DNA from: Woeseiaceae bacterium
GTDB lineage: Bacteria; Pseudomonadota; Gammaproteobacteria; Steroidobacterales; Woeseiaceae
DNA length: 64,000 bases
Reading direction: 5' to 3'
Assembly: GCA_028289545.1 (NCBI GenBank)
Contig: JANQPG010000011.1
Location: forward strand, 1 to 64,000
Shown piece after piece: positions 6,475 through 14,947 of this stretch (the stretch's first letter is position 1; the number at the start of each line of letters is the position of its first letter). The position numbers and the translations under genes are program-made. Below the pieces are notes generated by a model. The model was not told the DNA's origin, searched no databases, and saw only the letters and a program-made list of their open reading frames with translations.

Positions 6475-9351
6475 TCAAAGGCTGTGTCGATACGACAGGT
6501 ACATGAAACGGCCGAGGAAATCGTAGGTATTCGAATCGGAGGTCGCCAGGAAACCGTTGAAAATGACGGACGGTTCCTCGTCGAACAGATTCTGAATGCC
6601 CAGGGTCAGCTGACTCTGCTTGCCGCGATCCCGCGCGAAGTCGAAGCTCAGCTGAACGTCGTTCTGCCAGTTGTCGTCGACCTTGCGGCTTACGGCACCC
6701 GTAGCCGAGCAGTCGTTGTCTTCACACTCGCGAAAGCCATCGATCCAGCGAACGTTGTAGTTCGCGCTCCAGGGACCGCGGTTCCAACGAACGTTGGCGT
6801 TGACCTTGTTCTCCGCAAAAACACCCAGATCGTAAACACCAAGACCGTTAACGCGGCGACCGCCACCCTGGCGTTCCGTATACTCGTCCAGGTAGGCATA
6901 GTCGATCGAGTAGTTGAATCCGCCGAAGCGAGTATCGTGAGCGTAGGTGAAGGTCACGTCGATACCGGAAGCGTCGACGCCGCCAATGTTGGTGTTGCGA
7001 TCGTCGATGTCGTCAAGGAAGCCCGTTTCCGTTCTCGAGACTCTTTCGCAGTACTGGCGATTCTCCAGGCCCTGGTTGTAGCAGCTGCTCAGAATGACGC
7101 TGGCCGTAATGGGCTGTATCGAGTCGTCTATCTTGATGTTCCACGCATCCACCGTAACGGCGGCGCCGTCGAGCCATTTCGGCTGATACACGAGACCCAG
7201 CGTCCACGTATCGGCTTCCTCCGGCTGCAGTTCCGCATTGCCGCCAAGCGTTGCGCGAAGCTGATCGCGGTTGTCGCCGTAGTCGTCCGGCAGACCGTCA
7301 GCCGAGCACGTAGCCTGTTGAGATGGCGTGCGCGGCTCTTCCGACGTGTCGCAGGGATCCGTTACGTTCGGGAAGTCGTCCGAACTACCCAGGAACAGCT
7401 CGGGGATCGTCGGCGCCCGAAAAGCTTGCGATACCGTGCCGCGCAAGGTCAGCGAGTCGGTGACGTCCCAGATCAGTCCGATCTTGCCGTTGGTCGTATC
7501 ACCGAAGTTGCTGTAATCGGAATAGCGAACCGCGGCGGTAGCCTGTAGCCCGTCGAATACCGGCACGCCCATTTCGGCGTACACATCGACGACTTCGTAA
7601 CCACCCTCGGTCGTCTCCGCCTTGTTGCCGGTCGTATCGCCGGAGTTGGTGATCGGATCCGGTGTGTTGGAACCGTCTTCCTCGCGGTACTCGGCGCCGA
7701 ACGCCAGGCCAAGCGGACCCGCAGGTAATTCGGCAACTGTACCCGCGAGGTTGAACGCGACCGTTTTCTGCGTTGCCACCAGATCGTCAACCCCAGTGTA
7801 CGAAATCCACGCGAGCTGATCGTCGGTAATCGGGCGACCGTTGAAACCGCCGAACAGATCGAGCGGCACACAGTCCGCCGAACCGGGGTTTGTGGCAGTA
7901 CCACAGCGCAGATCACCGTCTTCGTCGACAAAACTCGGCCCGATTGCCTCAATGACGCGGCTGCGAACGAAGCGACCCTCGTTCACCGAGACGCCCTGGG
8001 TGCGCCCGTAGTTCAGGTACGCATCCCAGCTCCAGCCCGAAAAGGCGCCGGTCTCGATGTCGCCGCGAAGCCCTGCGACGGCACGATACGTATCGATGTC
8101 CTGACGGAAAAAGCGGTTGGACGCTTCGACGAAGCGGCGCCGAACGTCGGTAAAGTCGCGACCGAACGGATTGTAGAAGTTGTCCGCAGAGACCGTAATA
8201 CCTTCGGAAATCGTAAACAGAGGGGTCGGGGCAAGCAACTGCTCCGACTGCCGGTTGATGTAGCTGCCTTCGATGTACAGTTCGACGCTGTCGGTAACGT
8301 CGTAATGCCCGGCGCCGTAGATGTTCCAGCGCTTCTGCGGGGTCAGCAGGTAGTTCTCCGGCTGGTAGTTGTAGAAGTCGCCGGTGCCAACGTCGGATGT
8401 TCCGCCGAGGTTGAAGTCGCGCCAGCCGGCCGTCGGGTCGTTGTAGAACAACGGTATCGACAACGTCGACCCGTCGACGAGCGCCTGCCACGCCTCGTTG
8501 CCTCGATCGTCGGGGTTTCTGTCCCAGATTGCACCCTGCGGCGGCGCCGTGCTACCGGCCTCGGTAAACGAGCCGTCGTTGGCTACCCAGTCGTAGTCCT
8601 TGTCGAAACGGCTGAACGACCGGTCGCCGGCCATGATGGGTTCCTGCTCGTAGAAGCCGGTGGACAACATCATGCTGCCGCGATCGGAGGTCACGCCCAT
8701 CGTCAGGTTGATATCGACAATCTCACCGTCGGACTCACCGGACTGGCCGGTAAAGGCGTTTAGCTCGATGCCTTCGAGTTCCGTCTTGGTGATGATGTTG
8801 ACGACGCCGGCAATGGCGTCGGAACCGTAAACGGCAGAAGCGCCGTCCTTCACGACCTCCACGCGCTCGACGACCGACAGCGGAATAGCGTTGAGGTCGA
8901 CCGACCAGTTCGTGCCCGTCGACGCCAGCACGTGCCTCCGGCCGTTGACGAGCACCAGTGTGCGCGCCGCGCCAATACCGCGAAGGTTCACGCGCGTCGT
9001 GCCGTCACCGCCGTTGTTGGCCTGCACGTTGATACCGTTTGCGTTGACCGTGAGATCCTGAAGCACGTCACCAATGGAGACATTGCCCGTAACCTTGATC
9101 GCCTCGGCATCCAGAACCGTGACGGGCGCTGAGCCCGACAGATTGGCGTTCCTGATGCGCGATCCGGTCACGAGGATCTCTTCGAGCTCACCGTCGTCGG
9201 CTGCTGCGTCGCCTTGCGCGTTCGCGTCAATCGACAGCATGTTCCCAACCAACAGACATCCGCTCGCCAACATGGCGGCGCGTAACACTCGACGTTCGGG
9301 CACGTACCGGCGCGTTCCCCCGCGGCCGTGCCTGTGTCTTTCCCTTGTCAT
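6475..9351 (-). CDS. TonB-dependent outer-membrane receptor
   Basis: A 958-residue outer-membrane transporter. After an N-terminal signal region ending near ANAQ comes the plug domain: EEILVTGSRI, then DVLQDLTVNANG, VNLRGIGAARTLVLVNGRR and the classic VERVEVVKDGASAVYGSDAI / AGVVNIITK. The rest is the 22-strand barrel ending FMYLSYRHSL. This subtype (long barrel, RNANLSGSAPVTVLDAE opening) is common in marine and xanthomonad-like gammaproteobacteria for carbohydrates, peptides or siderophores; the ligand is not predictable. The ATG at 9351 has GGGGA 9 bp upstream; an ATG 9 codons earlier is also open. No TonB, ExbB or ExbD gene is nearby. Confidence 0.92.
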   Translation of the reverse strand: MTRERHRHGRGGTRRYVPERRVLRAAMLASGCLLVGNMLSIDANAQGDAAADDGELEEILVTGSRIRNANLSGSAPVTVLDAEAIKVTGNVSIGDVLQDLTVNANGINVQANNGGDGTTRVNLRGIGAARTLVLVNGRRHVLASTGTNWSVDLNAIPLSVVERVEVVKDGASAVYGSDAIAGVVNIITKTELEGIELNAFTGQSGESDGEIVDINLTMGVTSDRGSMMLSTGFYEQEPIMAGDRSFSRFDKDYDWVANDGSFTEAGSTAPPQGAIWDRNPDDRGNEAWQALVDGSTLSIPLFYNDPTAGWRDFNLGGTSDVGTGDFYNYQPENYLLTPQKRWNIYGAGHYDVTDSVELYIEGSYINRQSEQLLAPTPLFTISEGITVSADNFYNPFGRDFTDVRRRFVEASNRFFRQDIDTYRAVAGLRGDIETGAFSGWSWDAYLNYGRTQGVSVNEGRFVRSRVIEAIGPSFVDEDGDLRCGTATNPGSADCVPLDLFGGFNGRPITDDQLAWISYTGVDDLVATQKTVAFNLAGTVAELPAGPLGLAFGAEYREEDGSNTPDPITNSGDTTGNKAETTEGGYEVVDVYAEMGVPVFDGLQATAAVRYSDYSNFGDTTNGKIGLIWDVTDSLTLRGTVSQAFRAPTIPELFLGSSDDFPNVTDPCDTSEEPRTPSQQATCSADGLPDDYGDNRDQLRATLGGNAELQPEEADTWTLGLVYQPKWLDGAAVTVDAWNIKIDDSIQPITASVILSSCYNQGLENRQYCERVSRTETGFLDDIDDRNTNIGGVDASGIDVTFTYAHDTRFGGFNYSIDYAYLDEYTERQGGGRRVNGLGVYDLGVFAENKVNANVRWNRGPWSANYNVRWIDGFRECEDNDCSATGAVSRKVDDNWQNDVQLSFDFARDRGKQSQLTLGIQNLFDEEPSVIFNGFLATSDSNTYDFLGRFMYLSYRHSL

Positions 9352-9490
9352 TCCTAACACTCCCCTGAAAGTTTGCATAACGAATGCGCTGCCGACGCGG
9401 CAGAGCAGGACGCCATTCAGCCATCGGTGTGGGAGTAACCACAGACATGAAGGGGTGGTTGACGGTTTGTTATTGCATCGCTACGCGCGC

Positions 9491-9522
9491 GGTTATCACC
9501 AAACCCAGCGCGGGTGATCACC
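9491..9522. promoter_or_regulatory. Paired palindromic 10-mers upstream of the TonB receptor
   Basis: GGTTATCACC (9491-9500) and the perfect palindrome GGTGATCACC (9513-9522) start 22 bp apart, about two helical turns, roughly 140-170 bp before the receptor start codon. Same-face spacing suggests a dimeric regulator binding twice. The protein is unknown. Confidence 0.4.
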
Positions 9523-9531
9523 ACAACGGGT

Positions 9532-9550
9532 GACACGACGGAGTCGTGTC
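9532..9550. promoter_or_regulatory. Perfect 8-bp inverted repeat
   Basis: GACACGACGGAGTCGTGTC has two 8-bp arms around GGA. It has no T-tract, so it is more likely a protein site or RNA stem than a terminator. It lies just beyond the paired 10-mers on the far side from the receptor gene. Confidence 0.35.
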
Positions 9551-9804
9551 TGATTTGTTGTGCTGTGTGGACCTGAACTTCTCGAAACACTATCGTTTCA
9601 AAAAGACTGTATTCGCAGGGGTTTGCGGCGGCGCAAACAGCCAAGCGCGCGCCAGCGGTCTTGCAGCTCTCAAAGGGAGCGAACGATTCAAGCGGACGAT
9701 TCAAGCCGTGTTCATGGGACAAGTGGCCGCCTGCTGACGGGCGACCCGCGTTCGCGATTCGTTTTCGTCGCGCGACAAACAGGCAGTGAGCGCGGGCTAT
9801 CGAT

Positions 9805-10389
9805 TCACTCTTGCTGCGCCGCCTCGCGCCTGGCGGCACGCTGTTGATAGCGGGCGTAGGCAGCCTTGTAGCGCTGGATCGTGTTTTCGAAGTCGCTCGA
9901 CAACTTCAGTCGCCACTGGCCGTCGCGCTTCACGTAGGTATCCACAGACACCTCGCTGTACTCACCGCCGGGGCCGTCTGCATACGTGCGCACGACCACG
10001 TGCGCGAGCTCGCTGCCCTCGTCGACCTGACCGAGGTATTCGGCGCGCATACCGCTCACATTCGCTCGCCGTACGGCGGCAGCCGAAGTCGCGAGGAAAC
10101 CCGCAAAGAACTCTGCATCGGAAAGCTTGTCCACGCTCGCCTGAGAGGCCCATGCGCCGAACATGCGCTCGTACAGCTGCAGGCGGAATTCATCGGGGGC
10201 CTCCTTCAGGAAGGCAAACGCCTCGCGGACGGCCTTCAGATCTTCGGGGTCGTGCATCCTGGCGACGGCTTCATAGTTCTCGTAATCCAGAAGCTCGAAA
10301 TAGTTGACCGTCATGCGCTCCAGTTCATTCGCAACAGCGCACAACGGCAGGGCCAGCATGACGACGAGCATAACGGTAGTGCGATACAT
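9805..10389 (-). CDS. Small secreted protein of unknown function
   Basis: A 194-residue exported protein with a clear signal peptide (TTVMLVVMLALPLCAVANE). The mature part is alpha/beta with aromatic and acidic residues (ELERMTVNYFELLDYENYEA) and a C-terminal half of strands (GSELAHVVVRTYADGPGG, VDTYVKRDGQWRLKLSSDFE) like an NTF2-type cone. It ends in a charged helix (YARYQQRAARREAAQQE). Start 10389 is chosen because GGAGAC lies 5 bp upstream and the signal peptide begins there; the frame is open 20 codons further. No function can be given. Confidence 0.7.
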   Translation of the reverse strand: MYRTTVMLVVMLALPLCAVANELERMTVNYFELLDYENYEAVARMHDPEDLKAVREAFAFLKEAPDEFRLQLYERMFGAWASQASVDKLSDAEFFAGFLATSAAAVRRANVSGMRAEYLGQVDEGSELAHVVVRTYADGPGGEYSEVSVDTYVKRDGQWRLKLSSDFENTIQRYKAAYARYQQRAARREAAQQE

Positions 10390-10456
10390 GGGAAGTCTCC
10401 GTAGTGTCTCTTCGGACCATTGACTCAGGTAATTGGCGTCGCGGCGCAACCGAAGC

Positions 10457-10759
10457 TCAGCACCTGTGCCAACGCAGCGGCTTCGAATTTTCGCGCTCGA
10501 TAACGCGTTTAGCCTCGAGATCGAGCTGAACGGTTTTGGACCACCAGGTCACTTTCTTTCCTCCCGGAAAGACGGCGTCGTCGAGCAGCCTTCGAACGGC
10601 ATCACAAAGTTCGGCATGCGTCATGCCCGGAGAAGAGTCCGGTAGCACCTCGAGTATTGCGGAGCGCATCTCGGTGTATTTCGCCGCATTGACACGCGAA
10701 GTCTGCCCCGGAACGTTGACGTTCTCCACCTCGATTTTGTCGTTTTTCGACGCCGTCAT
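10457..10759 (-). CDS. Small conserved protein, DUF6958-like
   Basis: A 100-residue cytoplasmic protein. The pattern KIEVENVNVPGQTSRVNAAK, then EMRSAILEVLP, MTHAELCDAVRRLL, FPGGKKVTWWSKTVQLDLEA and VIERE resembles the DUF6958 family of small proteins, recalled from memory. The middle and end read as a winged-helix-like module. No signal peptide or membrane segment is present. Its function is unknown. Confidence 0.6.
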   Translation of the reverse strand: MTASKNDKIEVENVNVPGQTSRVNAAKYTEMRSAILEVLPDSSPGMTHAELCDAVRRLLDDAVFPGGKKVTWWSKTVQLDLEAKRVIERENSKPLRWHRC

Positions 10760-10843
10760 TAGCCGCCACCCCGTATCGACCGGCTGTGCCAGGCAACGAT
10801 CTTAGACGGAAGACTTCGGCAAGTCAGCCGTTTCGGTCGTCGG

Positions 10844-11512
10844 TCAGTCGCGCTCGCGGCCGGCGAGGTTTTTGAGCTTGCGGCGCGCCCGCGCACGCCA
10901 ATTCCCGGACAGGACGGGAAGCTCGGCCAGCGCCGCCAGCGCCTTCGAATCGCGGCTGTCGCCGAGCAGCAGCCCCGATACAGTGAGCACCGTCCAGCCA
11001 GGATAAGGCCGGTCGATGAGTTCGATCGAATCCCCCACGCGAACGCGCCCCGGTTCGAGTACGCGATAGTACCAGCCTCCCCTCCCGGTCCGGAGTACTT
11101 CGCGAACCATCGTGGGAGCGCCGAAACGGTGACCGAGTTTCCAGCATGGCTGTCGCCCCTGGCTGACTTCGACCGTAGCCGTTCCCATCAAAAAACGATC
11201 ACCGACGCAAACCCGGTTTTCGGTCAGGTCAAACGTGGAGAGATTTTCACCGAACGCACCCGGCTCAAGCAGGTGTTCGATAAGTCCGGGTTGTTCGGCA
11301 CGCCAATCCGAATAGTGATCGCGGGCATAGTGCAGTATCGCCTTGTCGACACCGCCGTGGTGTTTACGATCGGCCTGCTCGTCGCCCGTGATGCCGAGCG
11401 TGTCGACAGCCACCGGTCCCGTGACCGCATGCTTCCGATACGCGCTCGGCTCACCGCTTGGCCCGAAGGCACGAACCCGACCGACCCGGATCTGCTCTAT
11501 CCGCGCTTTCAT
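10844..11512 (-). CDS. MOSC domain protein, YiiM-like
   Basis: A 222-residue protein. The MOSC core runs from about 30 to 160: DTLGITGDEQADRKHHGGVD, AILHYARDHYSDW, GAFGENLS, CVGDRFLMGTATVEVSQGR and then QPCWKLGHRF with C123 as the conserved molybdenum-cofactor cysteine. The last 50 residues form the three-helix 3-alpha domain found in YiiM. Relatives such as YiiM and mARC reduce N-hydroxylated compounds using Moco. It lies 21 bp downstream of the thioredoxin-like gene on the same strand and may be co-transcribed with it; a thiol-redox partner would make sense. Confidence 0.88.
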   Translation of the reverse strand: MKARIEQIRVGRVRAFGPSGEPSAYRKHAVTGPVAVDTLGITGDEQADRKHHGGVDKAILHYARDHYSDWRAEQPGLIEHLLEPGAFGENLSTFDLTENRVCVGDRFLMGTATVEVSQGRQPCWKLGHRFGAPTMVREVLRTGRGGWYYRVLEPGRVRVGDSIELIDRPYPGWTVLTVSGLLLGDSRDSKALAALAELPVLSGNWRARARRKLKNLAGRERD

Positions 11513-11533
11513 GCGTCCTTCACTCCGTCGTCC

Positions 11534-12127
11534 TCACTCCGTCGTCCTTGTGTCCTCGCGCGAATCGCCCGGCACGCAGCCCGTATCGCTGCAGTACCCG
11601 GCGCCGCTATCGTGCGCTGCGGGGATCTCGTCCAAGTTTGCCGCCAAACCGTCCGCCGGCGAACGCTCGACGAGATGCATGATCTCGGCGCCAAGCTGCA
11701 TATCGCCGGGGCGACCAAAGTGCGAAGCCGCCAGGTGCCCATCAGCGTCGATCAACACGGTCGACGGTGTTCCTCTCAGAGCGTAGGCCGTCATCGTCCG
11801 CGGAATGTCGCCCAAGCCCGGCGCATCAGCGCCGACGGGAAACGTAATCCGGTTCTCGTGCAGAAACGCCTCCAGCACGTCACGCCGATCCTGCGCGGCG
11901 TGGTGCTCGAATACGCTATGCAACCCGAGCACAACGACATCGTCTCGGCTGAAGGTCTCCGCGATGCGCATGGCCTGTGGCAGACCGTGGTGCACGCAGC
12001 CCGGACACAACAGTTGGAACGCCTCGATGACAACGACGCGTCCCCGCAGGGATTCGAGGGTGATTGGCGTATCGGTATTCAGCCAGTAGCTCACTTCGAG
12101 TTCGGGAGCTTTAGCAAACGCGGTCAT
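11534..12127 (-). CDS. Thioredoxin-fold protein (AhpC/TlpA-like) with CPGC motif
   Basis: A 197-residue thioredoxin-like protein. After WLNTDTPITLESLRGRVVVIEAFQ comes the CPGC active site (C41 and C44), then VVVLGLHSVFEHH and, later, the cis-proline loop RGTPSTVLIDADGHLAASHFG. The C-terminal 35 residues are an acidic extension with two further cysteines (SGAGYCSDTGCVPGDS). There is no signal peptide, so it probably acts in the cytoplasm. Its ATG overlaps the stop of the upstream small gene (ATGA), so translation is coupled. It is the fourth gene of the probable MarR-controlled unit. Confidence 0.85.
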   Translation of the reverse strand: MTAFAKAPELEVSYWLNTDTPITLESLRGRVVVIEAFQLLCPGCVHHGLPQAMRIAETFSRDDVVVLGLHSVFEHHAAQDRRDVLEAFLHENRITFPVGADAPGLGDIPRTMTAYALRGTPSTVLIDADGHLAASHFGRPGDMQLGAEIMHLVERSPADGLAANLDEIPAAHDSGAGYCSDTGCVPGDSREDTRTTE

Positions 12128-12387
12128 CTCGAACCTCCTCTGGACCAGTAGTCATTTGCGGCCGCGATCGTCTGAAAATGGATGGCGATGACCTGGCTTG
12201 ACGCAATCAGGCTATCGGCGTCGCTGGCATAAGCCGGTCGCAGCCTCTTGAGTATCTCGACGTCGGGCTGCACTGCCTTTACGCCGAGCCGCGACAGCCT
12301 GATGGCGAGTTCGAAGCCCTCGTGCGGACTGCCTGCGATCAGGCTGGTCGGAAAATCGGCAGCCCCGGCATTGGTGTTTGCATGCAT
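12124..12387 (-). CDS. Small protein of unknown function
   Basis: An 87-residue protein. GGAGGA 7 bp upstream of ATG 12387 decides the start; the frame is open further upstream but without a ribosome site. The sequence is soluble and mixed alpha/beta (GFELAIRLSRLGVKAVQPDV, YASDADSLIASSQVIAIHFQ). The first 14 residues are A/N/G-rich. It lies 23 bp after the outer-membrane barrel gene and overlaps the thioredoxin-like gene by 4 bp. No family was recognised. Confidence 0.65.
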   Translation of the reverse strand: MHANTNAGAADFPTSLIAGSPHEGFELAIRLSRLGVKAVQPDVEILKRLRPAYASDADSLIASSQVIAIHFQTIAAANDYWSRGGSR

Positions 12388-12410
12388 AACGGTATCCTCC
12401 GTAACCGTGA

Positions 12411-13532
12411 TCAAAAGGCCCGTTGCCAACCGAATGTCAGCGTCCAGTCCGTTTCGAGTTGAGGACCGTTGAGATCCTGATAAAAGGGTTTTCGCCACTC
12501 GAACGCGAAGCGGTTTCCGGCAAGCGCGCCGCGGGCAAACTGATAGTTGAGGCCCAACCCCAGCTCCAGTCCGGAGCCTCCATAGTTGTTGGGATTGGCG
12601 GTCTGTACCGGCGCGACAATCTGCTCGTCCAGCCCGTCGATACTGTCCTCCGTCCAGCCGGACAAGCGGACCGACGTGCTTACGCTGTTTGACCAGTCGT
12701 AGGCCATCCAGCCCGTAAGGTCGGCGCGGTCGCCCAACGCGTAGCCCTCGTCGTTGCGCTCCGTGCGCAGCGTGGCAGTCCCCTGTGCGCCCCAGTTCCA
12801 GGACACGGCGCGACCGAGATAGGTGATTCCTGCTACGGCGTCGACCGTACCGGAGCCCAGCTGCATGGCGTAAGGTAACCGCAGAACGGGCCCCGTATCG
12901 GCCGGCGTCAGGACATCATCGCGTTTGGTGATGCTCCCGGTCGGCAGGTTCACACCGAGGTTCAGATGCAAGTCATGCACTCGACCTCGGGCAAGTCCAA
13001 TCAATGCCGTGATTCTGGTGTCGCCAAGACCCTCCGACGCGCTCGTAAAAGTACCCAAACGATCCGTCCCGTCCGGGCCCGCAAACGTAATATGGTCCAT
13101 CGTGTTGCGCACATAGTGGGTCATCGCCATGAGGGTCACCCGATCGGATGGCGCGTACATGAGTCCCAGCATGTGCATGTCCATCGTCATTGCGGTGGGC
13201 ACGACGCGCAGCGTTCCCGGCTGCATGGGCTGCCCCGCGAAACGATTCGGGAAGCGCGTGACAATGTCTTCGGGACTCAGGCCCTCCGTACCATCGCGCG
13301 TCCCACGCATGTCCATTCGCATGTAGCGGTACGAGAACATCCACTCGCCCGTTCCATGCCGGTGGTCACCCATAACGCCGATGGGAGCATGCCCACCGGC
13401 GTGTATGTGATGAGCATGGTGCTCGTGCGCTGAGCCGCCTGTTTCGGCCGCCGATATGTGGACCGGTGTCGACAAGCCCAGCGCCAGCAACACGCCCAGC
13501 GATGGCCAAAAACCCATGTTGTTGGGTTTCAT
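12411..13532 (-). CDS. Outer-membrane beta-barrel with His-rich N-terminus (phenol-MetA / COG4313-like)
   Basis: A 373-residue exported protein. A signal peptide (ending near HISAAE) is followed by a His-rich stretch (HEHHAHHIHAGGH, residues 37-49) and then by Met-rich strands (WMFSYRYMRMDMRG, AMTMDMHMLGLMYAP). The remainder reads as amphipathic strands of a porin-like barrel ending LTFGWQRAF, a typical C-terminal Phe. The His- and Met-rich beginning suggests metal (copper or similar) handling, which is inference. Its start overlaps the stop of the preceding secreted protein by 4 bp. Confidence 0.75.
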   Translation of the reverse strand: MKPNNMGFWPSLGVLLALGLSTPVHISAAETGGSAHEHHAHHIHAGGHAPIGVMGDHRHGTGEWMFSYRYMRMDMRGTRDGTEGLSPEDIVTRFPNRFAGQPMQPGTLRVVPTAMTMDMHMLGLMYAPSDRVTLMAMTHYVRNTMDHITFAGPDGTDRLGTFTSASEGLGDTRITALIGLARGRVHDLHLNLGVNLPTGSITKRDDVLTPADTGPVLRLPYAMQLGSGTVDAVAGITYLGRAVSWNWGAQGTATLRTERNDEGYALGDRADLTGWMAYDWSNSVSTSVRLSGWTEDSIDGLDEQIVAPVQTANPNNYGGSGLELGLGLNYQFARGALAGNRFAFEWRKPFYQDLNGPQLETDWTLTFGWQRAF

Positions 13533-14251
13533 TGCTCTGCTCGAACGCGGCCGGGCAGGCTCAAGTCGCCCGACGCGACGTCATGGACGCCGGTTACACA
13601 GAGCAAGGGGGCTTCGCCGTTCACGTTGACCTGAAGTTCCGCCGTCACCGCATCGAACGCAACCGCTTCGGCATTGGCCACCGGAACGGTGATGCGCGCC
13701 TGACGCCCGTCGAGAATTGGGCTCATGCCGGGGCTGTCGAGCGCTATCGGGAAGTACGGCGCCGTTGCCGGCAACAGATCAACACCCGGCGAGACATCAC
13801 GCACCTTGAGCCCTGCCCCGCAGGCATCCGCTTCCACGAGTACTACCCAATGTGAGTGCCAGTCGGCGCCGTCGTTAGCCGGATCTCCGTCCCCGTTTTC
13901 GTCGTACAACGGTGTGTCGTCGAAGTCGGGATGCGCCGTAATCGCCAGCGCGAGAATGCCCGAGGCCTTGTCAAAACCCACCGTTGAAGGATCCAGCGCC
14001 GTGGGCCAGACGTAAGCCTCGACCTTCGCGCCCTTCAACTGGCCAATCGGAACCGGCTTAACACTTCCGGCGGCACCGGCGACCTCCATCATGAAGGTCG
14101 TTAGACGGCCGTCGGTTGTCGCCTCTGCCGTCGTAATGTCGAACGCAGGGGTGGCGTTCTTGTCGACACCGCTCTTGATGCCGTGCGCTCCGGCGGCCTG
14201 CGCCAGGCCCAGGGCCAGGGCCAGAAGAGACAGTATGGTCAGGCGTTTCAT
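13529..14251 (-). CDS. Secreted acidic protein of unknown function, first gene of MarR-linked operon
   Basis: A 240-residue exported protein with a clean signal peptide (LTILSLLALALGLAQAAGAH). The mature region has an acidic, possibly calcium-binding loop (LYDENGDGDPANDGADWHSH) and a beta-rich C-terminal part (DGRQARITVPVANAEAVAFD). Two cysteines are far apart. GGAGAT precedes ATG 14251. It heads a run of four overlapping or close genes on this strand and faces the MarR regulator across a region with two palindromes. A periplasmic binding role with the outer-membrane barrel is a plausible guess. Confidence 0.7.
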   Translation of the reverse strand: MKRLTILSLLALALGLAQAAGAHGIKSGVDKNATPAFDITTAEATTDGRLTTFMMEVAGAAGSVKPVPIGQLKGAKVEAYVWPTALDPSTVGFDKASGILALAITAHPDFDDTPLYDENGDGDPANDGADWHSHWVVLVEADACGAGLKVRDVSPGVDLLPATAPYFPIALDSPGMSPILDGRQARITVPVANAEAVAFDAVTAELQVNVNGEAPLLCVTGVHDVASGDLSLPGRVRAEQ

Positions 14252-14288
14252 TGTGATCTCCTTGGTTGTCAATATTGGTTTGTCTATA

Positions 14289-14307
14289 TAGTTTCGAGTC
14301 GAAACTA
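14289..14307. promoter_or_regulatory. Perfect 19-bp palindrome, probable MarR operator 1
   Basis: TAGTTTCGAGTCGAAACTA has 9-bp arms and a single central G. It lies 38 bp upstream of the secreted-protein start and between two divergent genes. A near-copy is centred 57 bp away. Confidence 0.7.
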
Positions 14308-14345
14308 ATAAGCACCCTACTCCCGTTTTCTTCGGTTTGCAAGAC

Positions 14346-14364
14346 TAGTTTTGAGTCGATACCA
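14346..14364. promoter_or_regulatory. Imperfect 19-bp palindrome, probable MarR operator 2
   Basis: TAGTTTTGAGTCGATACCA matches operator 1 at 16 of 19 positions and ends 7 bp before the MarR start codon. Binding here would repress the regulator itself. Confidence 0.65.
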
Positions 14365-14371
14365 TTAGCGC

Positions 14372-14938
14372 ATGGACAAAAAGGACACAGGGCGCACGGC
14401 AGTACTGCTGGAGCGCGTCGGACGCCTCATCAACCAGGAGGCGCATGCTGACGGCTTGCAGCCCGTGCAGTGGGAAGCCTTGCGCTATCTCGACCGCGCA
14501 AACCGGTTTTCGAGAACGGCGGCGGCACTCACCGCGTATCTCGGACTGACTAAAGGCACGGTGTCGCAAACGCTGAAAGCGCTCGAGGGCAAAGCGTTGA
14601 TTCGCAAGCAACAGGACAAGAAAGACCGCCGAAGCAATCACCTCGTCCTTACGGCTCGCGGCCGGCGGCAACTCGACAGAGATCCGCTGGCCGCAACGGC
14701 CAGCGCGCTCGACAGCTTGCCGAAGCCGACGCAGCGCGCGCTTGCGGCAGGTCTATCGGAATTTCTGAACAGCAGGCTCGATGCGCAGCAGCGGCAGCCG
14801 TTTGGGCAGTGCAGCGACTGCCAGTACTTCGCGCGCAAGCACCAGGACGGAAACCCGCACTACTGCCAGCTACTGAAGGAGCGTCTCAACGCCGCCGACT
14901 CGAAAGCCATCTGTTTCGAGCAAAGGCCCGCCGACTAG
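14372..14938 (+). CDS. MarR-family regulator with four-cysteine C-terminal tail
   Basis: A 188-residue regulator. The winged helix is at about 45-100 (LGLTKGTVSQTLKALEGKAL, then QQDKKDRRSNHLVLTARG). Unlike ordinary MarR proteins it carries a C-terminal extension with C147, C150, C165 and C181, spaced C-x2-C-x14-C-x15-C, which looks like an iron-sulfur or zinc site. Some annotated MarR relatives share such a tail; the cofactor here is inferred. It is divergent from the secreted-protein/barrel/thioredoxin operon, with two matching palindromes between, so metal or redox control of that operon is likely. Confidence 0.88.
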   Translation: MDKKDTGRTAVLLERVGRLINQEAHADGLQPVQWEALRYLDRANRFSRTAAALTAYLGLTKGTVSQTLKALEGKALIRKQQDKKDRRSNHLVLTARGRRQLDRDPLAATASALDSLPKPTQRALAAGLSEFLNSRLDAQQRQPFGQCSDCQYFARKHQDGNPHYCQLLKERLNAADSKAICFEQRPAD

Positions 14939-14947
14939 CGCCCTTTC

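Larger units (their letters stand above)
9352..9804. other. 453-bp gap upstream of the TonB receptor
   Basis: No gene was seen here. It should hold the receptor promoter and leader. Repeated GG(T/TG)ATCACC elements and a short perfect stem are listed separately. The rest shows nothing I can support. Confidence 0.6.

Noticed and set aside
6388-7548. Long forward frame opposite the TonB receptor.
   Set aside because: The reverse frame encodes a complete receptor; the forward product is a V/R/A-rich shadow.
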